From: Camarhynchus parvulus | Taxonomy: Eukaryota; Chordata; Aves; Passeriformes; Thraupidae | Assembly: GCF_901933205.1 (NCBI RefSeq) | Contig: NC_044600.1 | Location: 12,686,501-12,750,500 of the forward strand | Direction: 5' to 3' | Length of the DNA stretch: 64,000 bases | Shown: piece after piece, positions 1 to 12,800 of the stretch | Numbering within the stretch: position 1 is the stretch's first letter | Layout: every line of letters begins with the position of its first letter | Program-made: the position numbers and the translations under genes | Notes under the pieces: generated by a model | What the model was told of the DNA's origin: nothing | Database searches by the model: none | The model's input: the letters and a program-made list of their open reading frames with translations, nothing else

Positions 1-3000
1 TACACTCTTCCCAAGCCTGGCTCTACAGTCAGTCACTGGTGAACAGAACATACAAACTTTCTATTGCTAATATATTTCACAGTGCTGTGTGATATTAGCA
101 AATTCCAAATAGCTGTCAGGACCTCAAGGTATTCTGGAACATCCTTTGATGTTACAAAGTAATGCATTTTCCATATTATTCCTTTGAACACATTATATAT
201 GCAAAGTCTAGCACTTTTTATGGGAGAGGTGGAATTATCATACAACAAAATATTTTTTCCTCTAGTTCTTTCATGGCTGATAACATATAAAGTTTCTTCT
301 TAAAATCCAGGCCCAGGAACTCAAATTTAATTTATTCAGTATTGAAAACATTACAGGGCATAAATCAGTTCAATTTTTAAAGTTCCTGTATGATATTTTC
401 AGAGCAGCCAAATTCCTTCATTCGCCTGGACTCCTTCCAAAATTCTGCCAGCGCTCATGGAAATCTAAATAACTTTGGAGAAAAAGCAGGTTTTCTGTGG
501 AGGCTCAGATTACCCTGTCACCCTTCCTCCACTGCAGACAGACCTCTGATAAACAGGGAGAATAGGGACAGGGAAATTACTTCATTACTTCATGTCCTTT
601 TCAATTATAAACATCAAGGAGTCTGAGCCTCCTGCCAGCTCATGCCCCAGACCCTTGCAAATTTGTGGCTTTCAAAAGCCAACAGTTGCATTTCCTTCGC
701 CAGCAGGGATAAGTGATAGGAAGCGAGCAGGGGAGCTCACTTGAATTTTATTTCTGAGTGTAATTTAAAAAGTTTCAAATCTCAGCTCTGTTTATTTAAA
801 ATAGGACTCCAGCTGAAATGTAAGTCTGTGAACCAGAGAAGTGATCAAAACAGGACTGCACCTTCTTTTCTTTTCTGAGAATTAATCAGTCAGTGGTGGT
901 GTGTTGCTGTAATTGTTCTATGATCACTTAACCTGGAAGCAGGACTTCCAGAGAGCTTTGGAATATTCTCCTGCTGGCATCTTCAGATCTACTATTTGTA
1001 CCGTTCACCTATTTTCACAGCACATGAGGTTAATGCATTGTTTTTCTGCCATCTTTACTTTGTGTTTTGATTTACACCTAAAGAAACAGGTGTATTTTCT
1101 TTGATGTAATTTTCCCATTACTGATGAACTAGTGTTACAAAGCCAAGGCTGTTTAAGGTCTTACTTAGAAACCCTATTATTTCTAAAAAAAAAAAAAAAA
1201 ACACCCAAAAACAACAACAACAACAAAACCCAAACAAACAAACAAACAAACAAAAACCCAACAAAAAACCCCCAAACCAAACCAAAACCAAAAAACAAAC
1301 CAAACCCCCCTCTGAACAACCAAACATAAAAAAAGAAAACCCAGCTTCAGAACATTGTGTTGCAGAGGTGGGGGAAATGTTGCAGGAGTGAATCTGATTT
1401 CCTACTTCAAGCATAAATCTTACAGGCTCAGCTTCTGCTTACTTTTTAGGTCTGTGCTAAAAGTCCCTGAAATAGAAGCCTGTGGTTGGATTGACCACAG
1501 GTGTCTGTGTGTATCTCTTGGGAGGGTTTTCTGTGGTTATTCTGCTCCTCTGTTTTTTTCCAGCCAGATTCTGCAGTGTGGGCTCAGGTCACTTGTACCT
1601 CGACTGGCCAGACATCCTCACTGCAGTGCTACATGGCCCTTGGGATCTCTGCTGTGATCAGGAGAGAGGGAGGGGAGACAAGGACCAGTAAAAAGCTTGT
1701 GGGGTTTTTTGGCACCTCACATTTCACGTTTTGCTTTGATAGGAATTAAAAAATCCAGACTGTTGTGAAATGAACCTGAAGTGGGTATGGGTAGAGCAAA
1801 CAGCAGATGACATGGAAACCAAGAGCTATCCATGAATTCTAGATACAGCCTTCCCCAGGTTTAACTTGTTTCTTACTTGCACATTACTTGAATATTTCTC
1901 TTGAAGTCAGTGGGAATTCTTTTAAGTGAAATTGAAATGTGGGGAGTTTTTAGTTGGAAGGCTTGCAGCATCTTTTTCGTGCTATCAAAGCTTCATCCCT
2001 TGGCTACAGCTCTCCTGGATTCAGACTGTGTGTGGGTACATCTGCCTCTGTGTGTGTGTGTGCATTTGCTTCTTGAGATTCTCTGCAACCTCTTGGGCCA
2101 TAAATATTGTGTGAACCACAACGGAGACCTGTCTACTGCTGGTATCAGCCCAAGTGTGGAAGTACATAAAACAAAAAAAGTACTAAGGAAAAGTTCACCA
2201 CACTTGGAAAGTCCCAGCTGGCCAAGCCTGGGATTTGGGAGCTGCCTGGAATGAATGATCTGTACCTGGAATAATTTTGTCTACACACTGACTCCCTAAG
2301 ATATGATGCCAACTTTTTTTTTTTTTTTCATAATGCTAAGGTTGCTGTGATACAGGTATTTTTTAGGTAATGGAAATTTTGGACGCACTGTAAGAAATTT
2401 TTCTCTTTAAGAAGAAAAACTACAGATGGACTCCCATTGTATTTGCTGATATAAAATAAGGAAAGGGGTATCACCCCAAGAATGTCTATTGCTGTGACAA
2501 ATCACAAGAAGGGGAGCAAGAAAGTGCCTCCTAAATTTAGCCTGTACAAATCCAGTACATTCCAAATCCATGGAGTAAAATACTGTTTGCAGTGAAATAT
2601 GATTGAAACTTTCTGGAAATATAACTCTGCTGGCTAGTTCACCACCTGGACTTAATTTTCATATTGTAGGAGAGTAATTAAATTTTTATTATTTTTAAAT
2701 TACAGCTCCCCCCCCCTTCCAAAATATCAGTTCTCTTGTCTTCCCACTGAAGCAAGCACTGTTAAGCTGCTATAACTTTTAGAGCATGAAAGCAAATGTT
2801 GTAAAGAGGTCACTGTAAAGGTCACGCAGCAGGTTTGATGTGTCAGTGGATAAATGATGGGATCACATCTGGAACAGTTTGGTGAATAAATAAAATGTGA
2901 AAGCTCATATATCACTGCCCACCTTCCAATCTGTAAGGGAAAGAGAAAATAAATTCTCTAATAACCTTGTAAAGCACATAAAAGATATTGAATAAACTCT

Positions 3001-6000
3001 TGAAATTTTGTGACTAAAACTGTCTGTATTAAATAATGATTTTAAGAGTGGCAAAAAGCTTGAAATACAGTATGAGTCTTCCTTGTAAAATGTTGTTTTA
3101 TTTTATGGTTTATTTATTAGACTATACTTGGATAGCTTTGAAAAATATAATTTTGAGTTTAACTATGTGTTATTGAAACACTCTTCCTTTAGATATGTCC
3201 CCCAGAGGTATTTTATATTTACACTTAGGGAAAAGAATTTTCAATTTTTATTATGCAGTGCTGCATTATTGCTCATACTGCCACTATATTCTGCCTTCTG
3301 AAAGTAACATTAATATATGCATATTTTACTGCCATTACCTTCAAAAGGCCTTAGAAAACCCATAGGTCTAAAATAATTTCTCTAAGTTGGTCATTACCGA
3401 CTACTGAATTAAGATACAACAGGCCGTATATTGTTTTACTGGGCCATTAATAATAAGCCCCTGTGAGCTGTAAGACAGTAAGGTAGAAACTGAGTAATTC
3501 TGGGCACCAAAGGAATGCACAGAATTAATAAAAGGCTCACAGAAACCTGCTCTGGCGTGTGAATGCCTTTGCTGTTGGATGTGGGCTGCAGGCAGGGGGT
3601 GGGTTTTGATCTGCAGACTGGTAGGGGAGCTCCCTAGGGCCAGTGGCAGTGGGGAGGAATCACCAGTGAGGAGTCACTCCATGCAGGGGTGTGTGATGTA
3701 CGGGCACTGCCAGCAGCCCCCAGAGCTCTGCTGCCCCTTGTCCTCCCTTGGACAGGCCATGGCAGTGCCCCAGCTGTGCCCTGAGTGAGGCACACAGAGA
3801 GCCTCCCTGTGCTGCAGCCACTGGGCAGGCACTGGGTGCGCCCAAACACAGCCTGGGCTGTGGGGAAAGCAGAAAAATCGGTCGTGGCACTGCTGAGAAG
3901 ACAAAGCAGACAAAGCAGTCATGGCACTGGCACTGTTTTCCTGGGAAGTTCCCAATGCAGCCATGGAGAAAGTGCCTCATCTACTTCAGCCAGAGTCATC
4001 TGGGAGCAACAGAGTGAATGCATGTTGTTGGAATTGTGGGTGTAGGGAACTGTGGGGTGGATGTGGGTTTTGGGTAGTTCTTGCACAAACCTGAAATGTC
4101 ACCAATGCTTTTTTGACTCCTACCTTTCACACGTGCAGTTCAAGGTATTTAGCATCTGGGATGATGCAGGAAGATCTAAAAATAAATGTAGGCAAAGTCT
4201 AAGCTGGTTATATCCACAAATAGAGCTTTTATTCTGAAAGACCGTGTTACCTCTAACCTTTAAACTAAACTTGGAAATCACAGAGCACCTTGTAACATTG
4301 CTCGACCTCTCTGAATTTGCTGCCAGGAATCAAATCAATGACTTACAAGAAAACTTTATTTTCCCAAATCCAATCTTGTTGCAGAAGAGTTAATCCTGCA
4401 ATTTCTCCAATTCATTTATTGAGTTCCCCCTTCATGTGGGTTTGGTTTCTTGTCCCTGTCAGCTGTTCTAAATATCTTATTCCTTTGATGAGCCGAAACC
4501 TCTTCAAACACCCAGCTCATACTTTGTAGCCAACTTAGCTCCATTAAATTTCTGGCAAATGTATGGTCATGTGGTTTTTGAAGACAGCCATATTTAATAC
4601 AACTCTGTGCAGCTTTTTTTCCTCAGAGGAAAGGTAATTTAACTTAGAGAAAGAATCTTATACTTTAGCACTCGTTTCCCTGAGCAGACCAGCAAGTGTG
4701 TCAGTCTTGCCAGAGGAACCTGGAGCTTTGGGCTTTTCTCTTTTATTTCCTTGTGACGGATTCCAGCTACTCTAAGGATGAACAGGAGCATGTGAAATTC
4801 TCCACAGAGAGTGACAGAGTTGGGGCAGAATGTGACACCTGTTCTAAGGCAACAGACATTGTAAAGGGAGCAATTTATTTAGCAGACACATGATGAGGTG
4901 CTGTGTTGAGACAGTCTTGGCCAGTGGAAGTGATCCATAAGTTTCTTTGCAGAAATTAAACTTACTTCTTAGTCAACTTTATTCAGCTTAGATTTTTCTT
5001 TTTGCAAGCTGAATTGTATTCATCTAGAAATTCACCTAGGAATCTGCACCCAGGATGGCCCTGGGGGACAGCCCATGAAGAAAGGAACATAACACAGACA
5101 TTGCCTGTGTGATGACAGAGAAAGCATCTCAGCATGAGTGCCTATCAGAAGCTCATTATTTGTTACCAGCTGATGATTTTGCTATTATCTGCTTCAGAGG
5201 TGCAACCTGTACTTCCAGCAGTGAACAGCTTTGTGGCTCTGGACCTAATCAGGGTTTCAACCCTCAGCTGAGAGCCAAGGCTACACATCTTGTGTCCAAG
5301 TCCTCCAGGCAAACCCTTCAAGGCTTCGTTCTGCCTCGTCTCACAGCTGTGGGGGAGGCAAGACCCACCCTTAAGTCAAGGGGTTCAAAGTCCATAAACC
5401 AACTATTGCAGGCCTACACTGAGCTGTTCTGCACACAGCCTTGTTGGTAGCAAATGGTGAAGGTGGGAAGAAAAGCCAAGAGCCCTCACTTCATGGCTGG
5501 ATTTCTGACTCTGTCATTCTAGCCCAGCACAGGGCAGCATCTCTCAGATTTCAGTAGTGGCTAAGCACAGAAATATCACAGTTCATCTGCCCCTAATCCC
5601 ACAGATTTTTGCCCCACTCATACCCTCATTGTATTTTGGAGCCAGTTACTAGTTTGCTGCGGGATGTCTTCAAATTCCCTGTACTTTTCTGAGAAGTTTT
5701 AATCTTGAGGGAATGTCTGGGTTTAGAGACATGCTCGGCAGAGCAACTGGGCTGTGAAGAATATGGTTTTAATCAGAGTGAAGCAATGCTTCTGCTAATT
5801 GTGTTGTGTAGTGTGTGTGATAGAGGAGATCTTGTTCAGTTTTCTCTTCCATACCATGTGAACTTTTGTATTTTCTGTTCCCTGCCAGAAGCCATCAAAT
5901 CTTCTTGAAATTCAGTTGAAATTCAGCTGTCCTTGCAAATAAGAAGAGGTTAACATGATATTCTAGGCTCAAGAAAAATCATGAAAATGAGGAAGAAAAT

Positions 6001-6420
6001 AGGAATCTTTCAGAATTATAAAGATCATGGCAAATACTCATAAAATTTGAGCTGGTGCCATGTTGTTAGAAGATCCAATCATTTTCATTTTGAAAGATTT
6101 CAGCACATTTACAAACTGTGGTCAGCTAAACATGCTGCTAAATCAATACCTGAAACACTTTTTAGCTTTTTCAGCTTAGTTCTTGCATCTGGCTTTTCTG
6201 GGGGAGGGTACAGGTCTTCGAAAATTTACTGTAACATAACATATATGAGGTGAGATGTGATGCATGGCTGAGGGGAGGATCAGCCCAATAATCCATGGTA
6301 GGGCTACATTATGGTTCTGCAATCCCCCATCCATCTTTGTCAGGTCGGTGTGCTTTAAATGGGAAGTGGTAGCCATTGGAACATGTAAGATTAATAGGTG
6401 ATGTGTGTGTTAATTACAGG
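1..6420. other. Intergenic DNA, no gene seen
   Basis: Apart from the A/C-rich tract at 1185-1341 and a T run at about 2314-2328, I find no exon, recognised repeat or RNA gene. Open frames are short and overlap on both strands. Confidence 0.75.
1185..1341. repeat. A/C-rich low-complexity tract
   Basis: Starts with a run of A, then CAA and CAAA units. From 1185 to 1310 the plus strand contains only A and C. A short unique stretch and a second A-rich run follow. It could be the eroded tail of a retroposed sequence or a simple repeat. The short frames across it on both strands are low-complexity artefacts. Confidence 0.93.
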
Positions 6421-6830
6421 ATCATAGATGTTGGGTTTGGAATGGCCTTTATAGACTGTTGAGTCAAATCCCTGGGATCTCTTGTGGTTTACCCCAGGTA
6501 TTTTCCCTCTGAGAGTGCTGGCTGGTGTCAGCTGGGATGTGTCTGTTGATAATGCTCCTGCTGTTTCTCTCTTCAGACTGCTACACTGTTGAATTACTGT
6601 TCCTGTTGGAAAGTTTTTTCTTGTTATCTAATCTAAACTTGCCCTTCTTTAATTTAAAGCCATTACCTCTTGTAGTACATTGCACTTGGCCAACCTTAAA
6701 TAAGTCTTTCTTCTCCTTTACATTATTTCCTCTCAAGTATTAATTACCTCCAACACTTCTCTTTATTTCTTTAAGCTATTTAGGTTAACTTCCCTTAACC
6801 TTTCTTCGAACCCTCCTCTCAAAGGTTATG
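6421..6830 (-). mobile_element. Old CR1 LINE 3' fragment
   Basis: On the plus strand this begins with an ATCATAGA end, the reverse complement of the CR1 3' tail. It continues through diverged versions of the usual CR1 segments: a GAAAGTTTTTTCTTGTTATC-like block, then TCTAATCTAAACTTGCCCTT, then a CCATTACCTCTTGTAGTAC-like block. The element is therefore in minus orientation and includes only the 3' end. Its divergence suggests an ancient insertion. The right limit is approximate. Confidence 0.8.
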
Positions 6831-9800
6831 TTAGCTGACATATTGTCTTGAAAATGTTAACTGTTGCTAAAAGGAGTTCTTACAGAGCACACTCCTACCG
6901 AGTGTGCAGCTGGATAAATACATGGTGACCTTTTTTCTAGGACGTCTCGTGGCCATAGCATGGTCATGTAGATGATTCTTAACCACTGATTTCCCAGCAA
7001 TGTGCTTGGTGTTCTCTGTTCTGTTTGTAAATAAATTGGGGTCTGCTCAAGAGTAAAGGAGCTGACCTGAGAAGTATCCAATGTGATTGCTCAAAACCTA
7101 ACATGAAAAACTGAGAGAGGCTGGATGGGCTGGCAGTAAAATCTGAATTGTGACCTTCCAGAGGGCAAGCTCTGTTCATTAGTGCCTCAAGATTACTGAG
7201 GGAGTGTGGAACAGCACAGAGGGTTTAATGCTGTACACTGCTCTGTTAGGGGCTCAGAGAGACTTTCAGCCTCGTTGGCTCTCAGACCTGAGGGCTGGAA
7301 CCTGTCTGTGGTCAGGACACTTCAAAGGCACTTTGGTGGAAACTCAATTGCATAATTAGGGTTTGCAGCTGATGTGGCCCCTATAACAGAACTGCTTATA
7401 GTGAAGCTGCCCAGAAGACTCTTCCCCTCTCTCCTGCCCTTGGTAGGTTATTCCTACCAAGAAATGCCTGCTTCTAGAAATTCACAGGGGAAAGTGTCTG
7501 TGCTCTCCTGGGCACACGGGCTAATTTTGCAGCTTCTAATGCTGGGTACTTATGGCAGAACTGGTTGGAATCTGGTCCTTAATCAAGAATCATTATGGCA
7601 GGATTAAAAAGTTTTGCTCTGCTAGTCTGAGCAAGGGACATGCATATGAGGAGAAATGATGTTACTCCTTTAACAATCCATCCATTAAACTCCACACGGG
7701 AACATCTGTTTCCTTCATATTCTTCACAGAGGATGGGGGTTTTGCTCTCAAAGACAAGGAGCTTTGCTATCACGTTGTATATTTTATTCTGTTCCACTCT
7801 TTTGCTTTTTCCAGAGTAGATTTGAGGTGTTATTTGAAACCTGTCAGAAAAGGGCTCATCTCTTACAGCATCAGCTTCTTGTGTCGCCTTTGAGACCCTC
7901 CAGTGTTGCTTGTTCCATCAGGGAATTAAAACATTCAAATTGATGCAAGCAAGATGAGAACAGGCTGAGATTCTGGCAGAGTGGTTTTTGTTAACAGTTG
8001 TTCCCAGGCCAACAACATTTGAGGACCTCTGTGTTTGGGGCAGAGTAGAATTTTTGAGAAGCCACCTCGATGTCACACATGCATCCCGTTTGCTGGCTGA
8101 CAAAAGCTGCATATCCAGCATGCTCTGCTGCTTCCATGCCTGACAACAAGCTCCTTGGGATCTTGTTTTAGAAGCATATGAACACTGGTAAAACTGAGGT
8201 TTGCTGAATTCTTGCCCAGAGCTTTTCTGACTCATCATATGGTATATCCACATGTAACTCATTTTTCCAGCAAATCTTTACTCCAGACCTCAAAGAGGAT
8301 ACAGGAATGAATGAAGAGTTGCTGTTTCTTTTCTAAAAGTTTATGTGGAAACAGATTCTTTCCTATTTCTGTGGTCCTGATTGCATTTTCAAGCCTGCTG
8401 CTGCTCTTTGTGCTGTTTTAAATCCTGTACTTGAAAGGGTTCCAGAATAAAGGGAAATCCTTACAGTAGTTGTGCAGCTGAAATGAGCAGGTGACAGGTA
8501 ATAATTTGGTGTAAAAAGGCAAATGAATTTATGAATATGCCATTCTCTCAGGAAAGTGAGAAAAGCAGCCTTTCTTTATTTTTTTAAACTTTCTTATGTG
8601 CCACATTATAAAAGAGCAAAAAAGGGCTAATTCTGATCTCCAGGCCACTTTGCATCAAATGTTTTGCCCTGGAAGAGCTGTTTGCTTTTTCTGATAGAAG
8701 CCAACTGGCATAAACTCCCAGTCAGAGATGGAGCATGGAGGAGCTCTGTGGTGGCCCAGGCCCTGGCTGGCTTAGTGATGTTGTTTCAGCTACCAGTTGT
8801 GAGCCCTGATCTCCTGGTGCTCCAGTGTTTCCTCCTTCCAAGGTGTGTTATTTTCTGCCATCATGAATTGGTGATCTCTGCTTGGTAGTACAATTTCTGT
8901 AGGGAATTCCCTAAAGGGAAAATTCAATACTACTTTTGAATCATAAAGCTGAAAATATCTTATATCAGTGCTACTTGACCACTGAACAGTTCCTTATGCA
9001 GAAATAGCAAAATGGGACCAGGACACCAGGGCATATAATGGTGAGAATCCTGGAAAATCCTTTATTTCACCAAGCTGGGCAAAAGTTTGGGGAGTAAATT
9101 TTTTTGCATTACAGGTTAAGAAGGCTGGTCTCCCTCCCTGCATAGGGAAATTCCAGGATTTTGTGCAGAATCAGCATTCCCAGAATGTATGAAGTGTTTG
9201 TGATGAGTGCACATAGCTCTGTCTGGGCACTGGAGCCTCCTCAGTGGGTACAAAGGGAGCAAACGTGGAGTAGAGCTCAATCTCCTGCTCACTGGGCTGC
9301 TCTCTGCAAAGAGGGAATGGTGGAAATGTGGTGTTGCTGCTCGTGCTGGATGCCTGCACCACAGTAGCACTGTTTGGTAAAGGAGCCTCCTTTTGAAGCT
9401 CCCAGAACTCCTGATTTTGCAAATCTCCTGATGTCTGCCAACACACATGCACTTCTAGTCCTGTCCCACAGAAGCCAGAAATCACTGAATCGTGCAGAGA
9501 CATCTCTAGAGGATCATCTTTGGCATATAAATGTTCATACAGAATGTGAGAATGGGAAAAACAAATGTGGCACCCTCTTGAATGGGTTGATTTATGATAG
9601 AAGAGGAGTTGGGAAGTACAAAGCTGCCTTCTGGGAGCAGCTAATTTCATGTTTTAGTTGCTTGTAAATAAGTGTGTTTCAGATAAATGCACCCATCTAG
9701 CTGACTGCACGTTTCATTACTGGGAGGATTAAGCCAGTTTAAAAGATTTAGGCAACTGCTGTGCCAAGTTCATGTTTTTTAAGAGTGAGGACTGCCAAGC

Positions 9801-12800
9801 CCTGTGGGTGTAAGAGCTACTTTGGAAGCACTTTTATGAACTATTCCTGATGCATATCTTCAAAATATTTAAAGCAACACCTGTCATAGGCTGTTCTCTC
9901 TTTATCCTCTCTTCATGCCAAGTAATGGTGCCACGTGGTTTCTACAACTGAAATAACTCTTGGAATACAACATCCTGCAGCTCGGTGTGCAGTGTATGTT
10001 GGCAGGACTTCTCTTTTTCCTTTTTTTCCCCTCCAGGATTTCTGCATATTGGATATGAGTGCTAATAAACTGCTTGGGAGCCACTATTATTGTGTTAATC
10101 TGGATTTGGCATTGGAAGGATATTAAAGCTATTCCATTATCAGCCCTGTGAATATAAAATACCATGGACTTTTAAATATTTACATTATTGCAAGGTTCAG
10201 GCCCAAAGGTATGAGGGGGCTGTATTCAGGCCTCCCACGATGGAGTCTTGGGTGTAAAGAGGGATTTAGCCTCCTGACTATGCAGGATTATCACATCCTG
10301 TCTCCCTATATAATGAATGGAGAATAAGGGATTTTGTTGGCTAAATTATGTGTTTATAGCAAATGATAATTTTTTTCCACTGGTTTTAGAGGGAAGTGGT
10401 GTCTGAACAATAGGTTAAGCCCTTCTCATTATTCTAGATGCAGCCACCTGAAAATCTTCTCACTTGGCATCCTTGAGTTCAGGTCTGTACCAAGGTCAGG
10501 CTGTGCAGAGCTTCAGTTTGGGGTCCCCTGAGCCCAGACTTCAGGTTGTTTTACCTGTTTTTCTCAAAGAGCACTCAAAAAAGAGGAAAGCTTTTCCAGG
10601 ACACTTGTTCATACCAACACCTCGTGTTCTTTTAGGGCATGTCTAGGCATGTTACCCAAGAGTTCTTTTTGTTGCTCTCTGTACCTGGTGGTGTAGCCTG
10701 GGGGTCACTGCCACAGCAGGATGTTGCTTCTCTGTGCTGTGCAGAACCTCAGAACACACTGCAGGCCATGTGAGCAGTAATATGTAAATCATCATTAGCA
10801 TATGTTTATTGTTTCTTTTCAGAAAATCAGATTTAACTAATCAGCCTAAGTGAAACATATGCTGAAATTAATTAAAGTTTGTTTTAAAATAATTTGCATG
10901 CTTATTGCTTTTAACTGATTGTAATTGGGGCTTTTGAATACTTTTTAACAGACAGAGTCACCTAGGCTGAGCTTTTCACAGCACCCCCTGGCATGTCGCC
11001 ATCCATCTTCCACTGCTGCCTAAATGATCTGTGTTGCACTGAGTTGCCAACCCCACCAAATCACAGCCAAAAAGAAGGAGCACGTCATTGTTCCCCATCT
11101 TGCCATGGTGGTTTTGTAATGAGTGCAGTTGCTGAGATATGCGTGCCATGATGAAAGATGTGATGATTACAGAATAACAGAAGACAGCAGAGCTTTTATG
11201 AATAAAACACAGAGCGGACAGCATTGCTTGAGCATCGTGTGTGGTGGAAGGTCTCATTGTTCTGGCAAGATTGCTCACCTACAGGCATGAATTCCAGCCA
11301 CCTCGAGCATCCCCCCTGGACAGCACTGGGGATGTCAAGACTGTCAGAGACACCCGTGGTGTGGGGGGCCCCACAGGTGAGTGCCCTGGCCAGCCAGGCT
11401 GTGCAGGAGCTGTCTGACACTCTGCTTTGAGCCTGGAGGGAGCCAGCTGGCTCTGCAGGCAGGGGCATTTAGGGTGGGGAGGGACTGGCATCCCCTCAAG
11501 TTGTGCCCCAACACGCAGCATGGCTCAACTGGCTCAGCCCCCTTGTCTCTGGGAGCCCAGCAGAAGAGCCAAAGGCAGCAGCAGCCTTGCCAGAGCACGC
11601 TGGTGTCTCACTTGCGGGCTCAGCCAACATGCCTGGGTTCTGTGTCTGGTGCTGCTGCTGGCTCGGGGCTGAGCACTGGGCAAGTCCCTCCTGCTCTGCT
11701 CTCCACGCTTTTCTAGCTGAAGGAAATAGCTGGGACTGAGAACTGTCTCTTTGATAACAGCAGGTTATACAACAGGGCTCTGAACAGGACATGCTTTTAA
11801 CTCTGGGTTTCTCACTGGGAGCCAATGAATCATGTGCTCCAGGTTTTACATGGGCTTCTTAATGGTCTCCAGGTGGAGATGAAGGTGTGGGTTATGACCT
11901 ATAACTTCCTAAATAGCCTGGGGCTGGCCTAGCCGTGGGACTGCCTTTCTCTGTGTTGTGTTCTGCCATGGTCGGCAGCAATGTGCTCCTTAATGGAAAT
12001 AACAAGGTGACCAGCAGTCTGCAGCCAGTCTTAAGGAAGGGGTCCCTTTTCGCCCACCTCCTCTTCTTTGGTTTGAAATTATCAACAAAGAAAATGTCAA
12101 GAATGGCCCTGAGAAAAAAAACAAACATATTTTGAGTGGATCTAGAGCTCCTAGGGGTAAAAGGCTACCTTAGTCAACAGGTGAGCTGCAGTGAAAGGCC
12201 TCTCAGTAAGGTGAAAGTTATATTAATTGAACTAAAATTTAATTGTATTTAGTCTCACACATCCAACTGCCCTCATCTGGAGAATCTAAGCAGACCTGGA
12301 CTCTGGCTCCTTTATGCAAATATATGGGCCTGTCTGTGGAGCCACGAATCAGCATCCTGCCACTGATAAATACTGCTCATCCCAGCAGAGGATTTGTCTC
12401 ACTAGCACTGCTTACCCTGCAGCAGAGCTTGCAGGATTAGTGCAGGACTTGGTTTGTTCTTCTCATTCATTAGCTCTCTTAGATCTTCCTCAGACCACAC
12501 TGAAGACAAGAGGCACTTATTAAGAGCAGCAGTTTGTTTCAAGTGCTTTCTCGTAAGTTTTCAAATCTTTCTGCTATAATGTCACGGCATCACTGGCTCC
12601 TGTGATGGAGAATAACAGTGGTTCATTAAGCTCATAAATCCAAAAGGAAGAAAGACTCTCCTGGAGACATGAGTAGCTTTATAACAAACAGAGCAGCAGG
12701 AGAGCCTGCAAATTATCAACCCAATGCTTTATAAGCGTTTTATCATCAGCTGGGGGAAATTACAATAAAGAGCAATGAGTAAGTGAAACATAAACCCTGG

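Noticed and set aside
1118..1414. Frames rich in Phe/Cys/Gly (minus) or Asn/Lys/Pro/Thr (plus)
   Set aside because: Produced by the A/C-rich tract.
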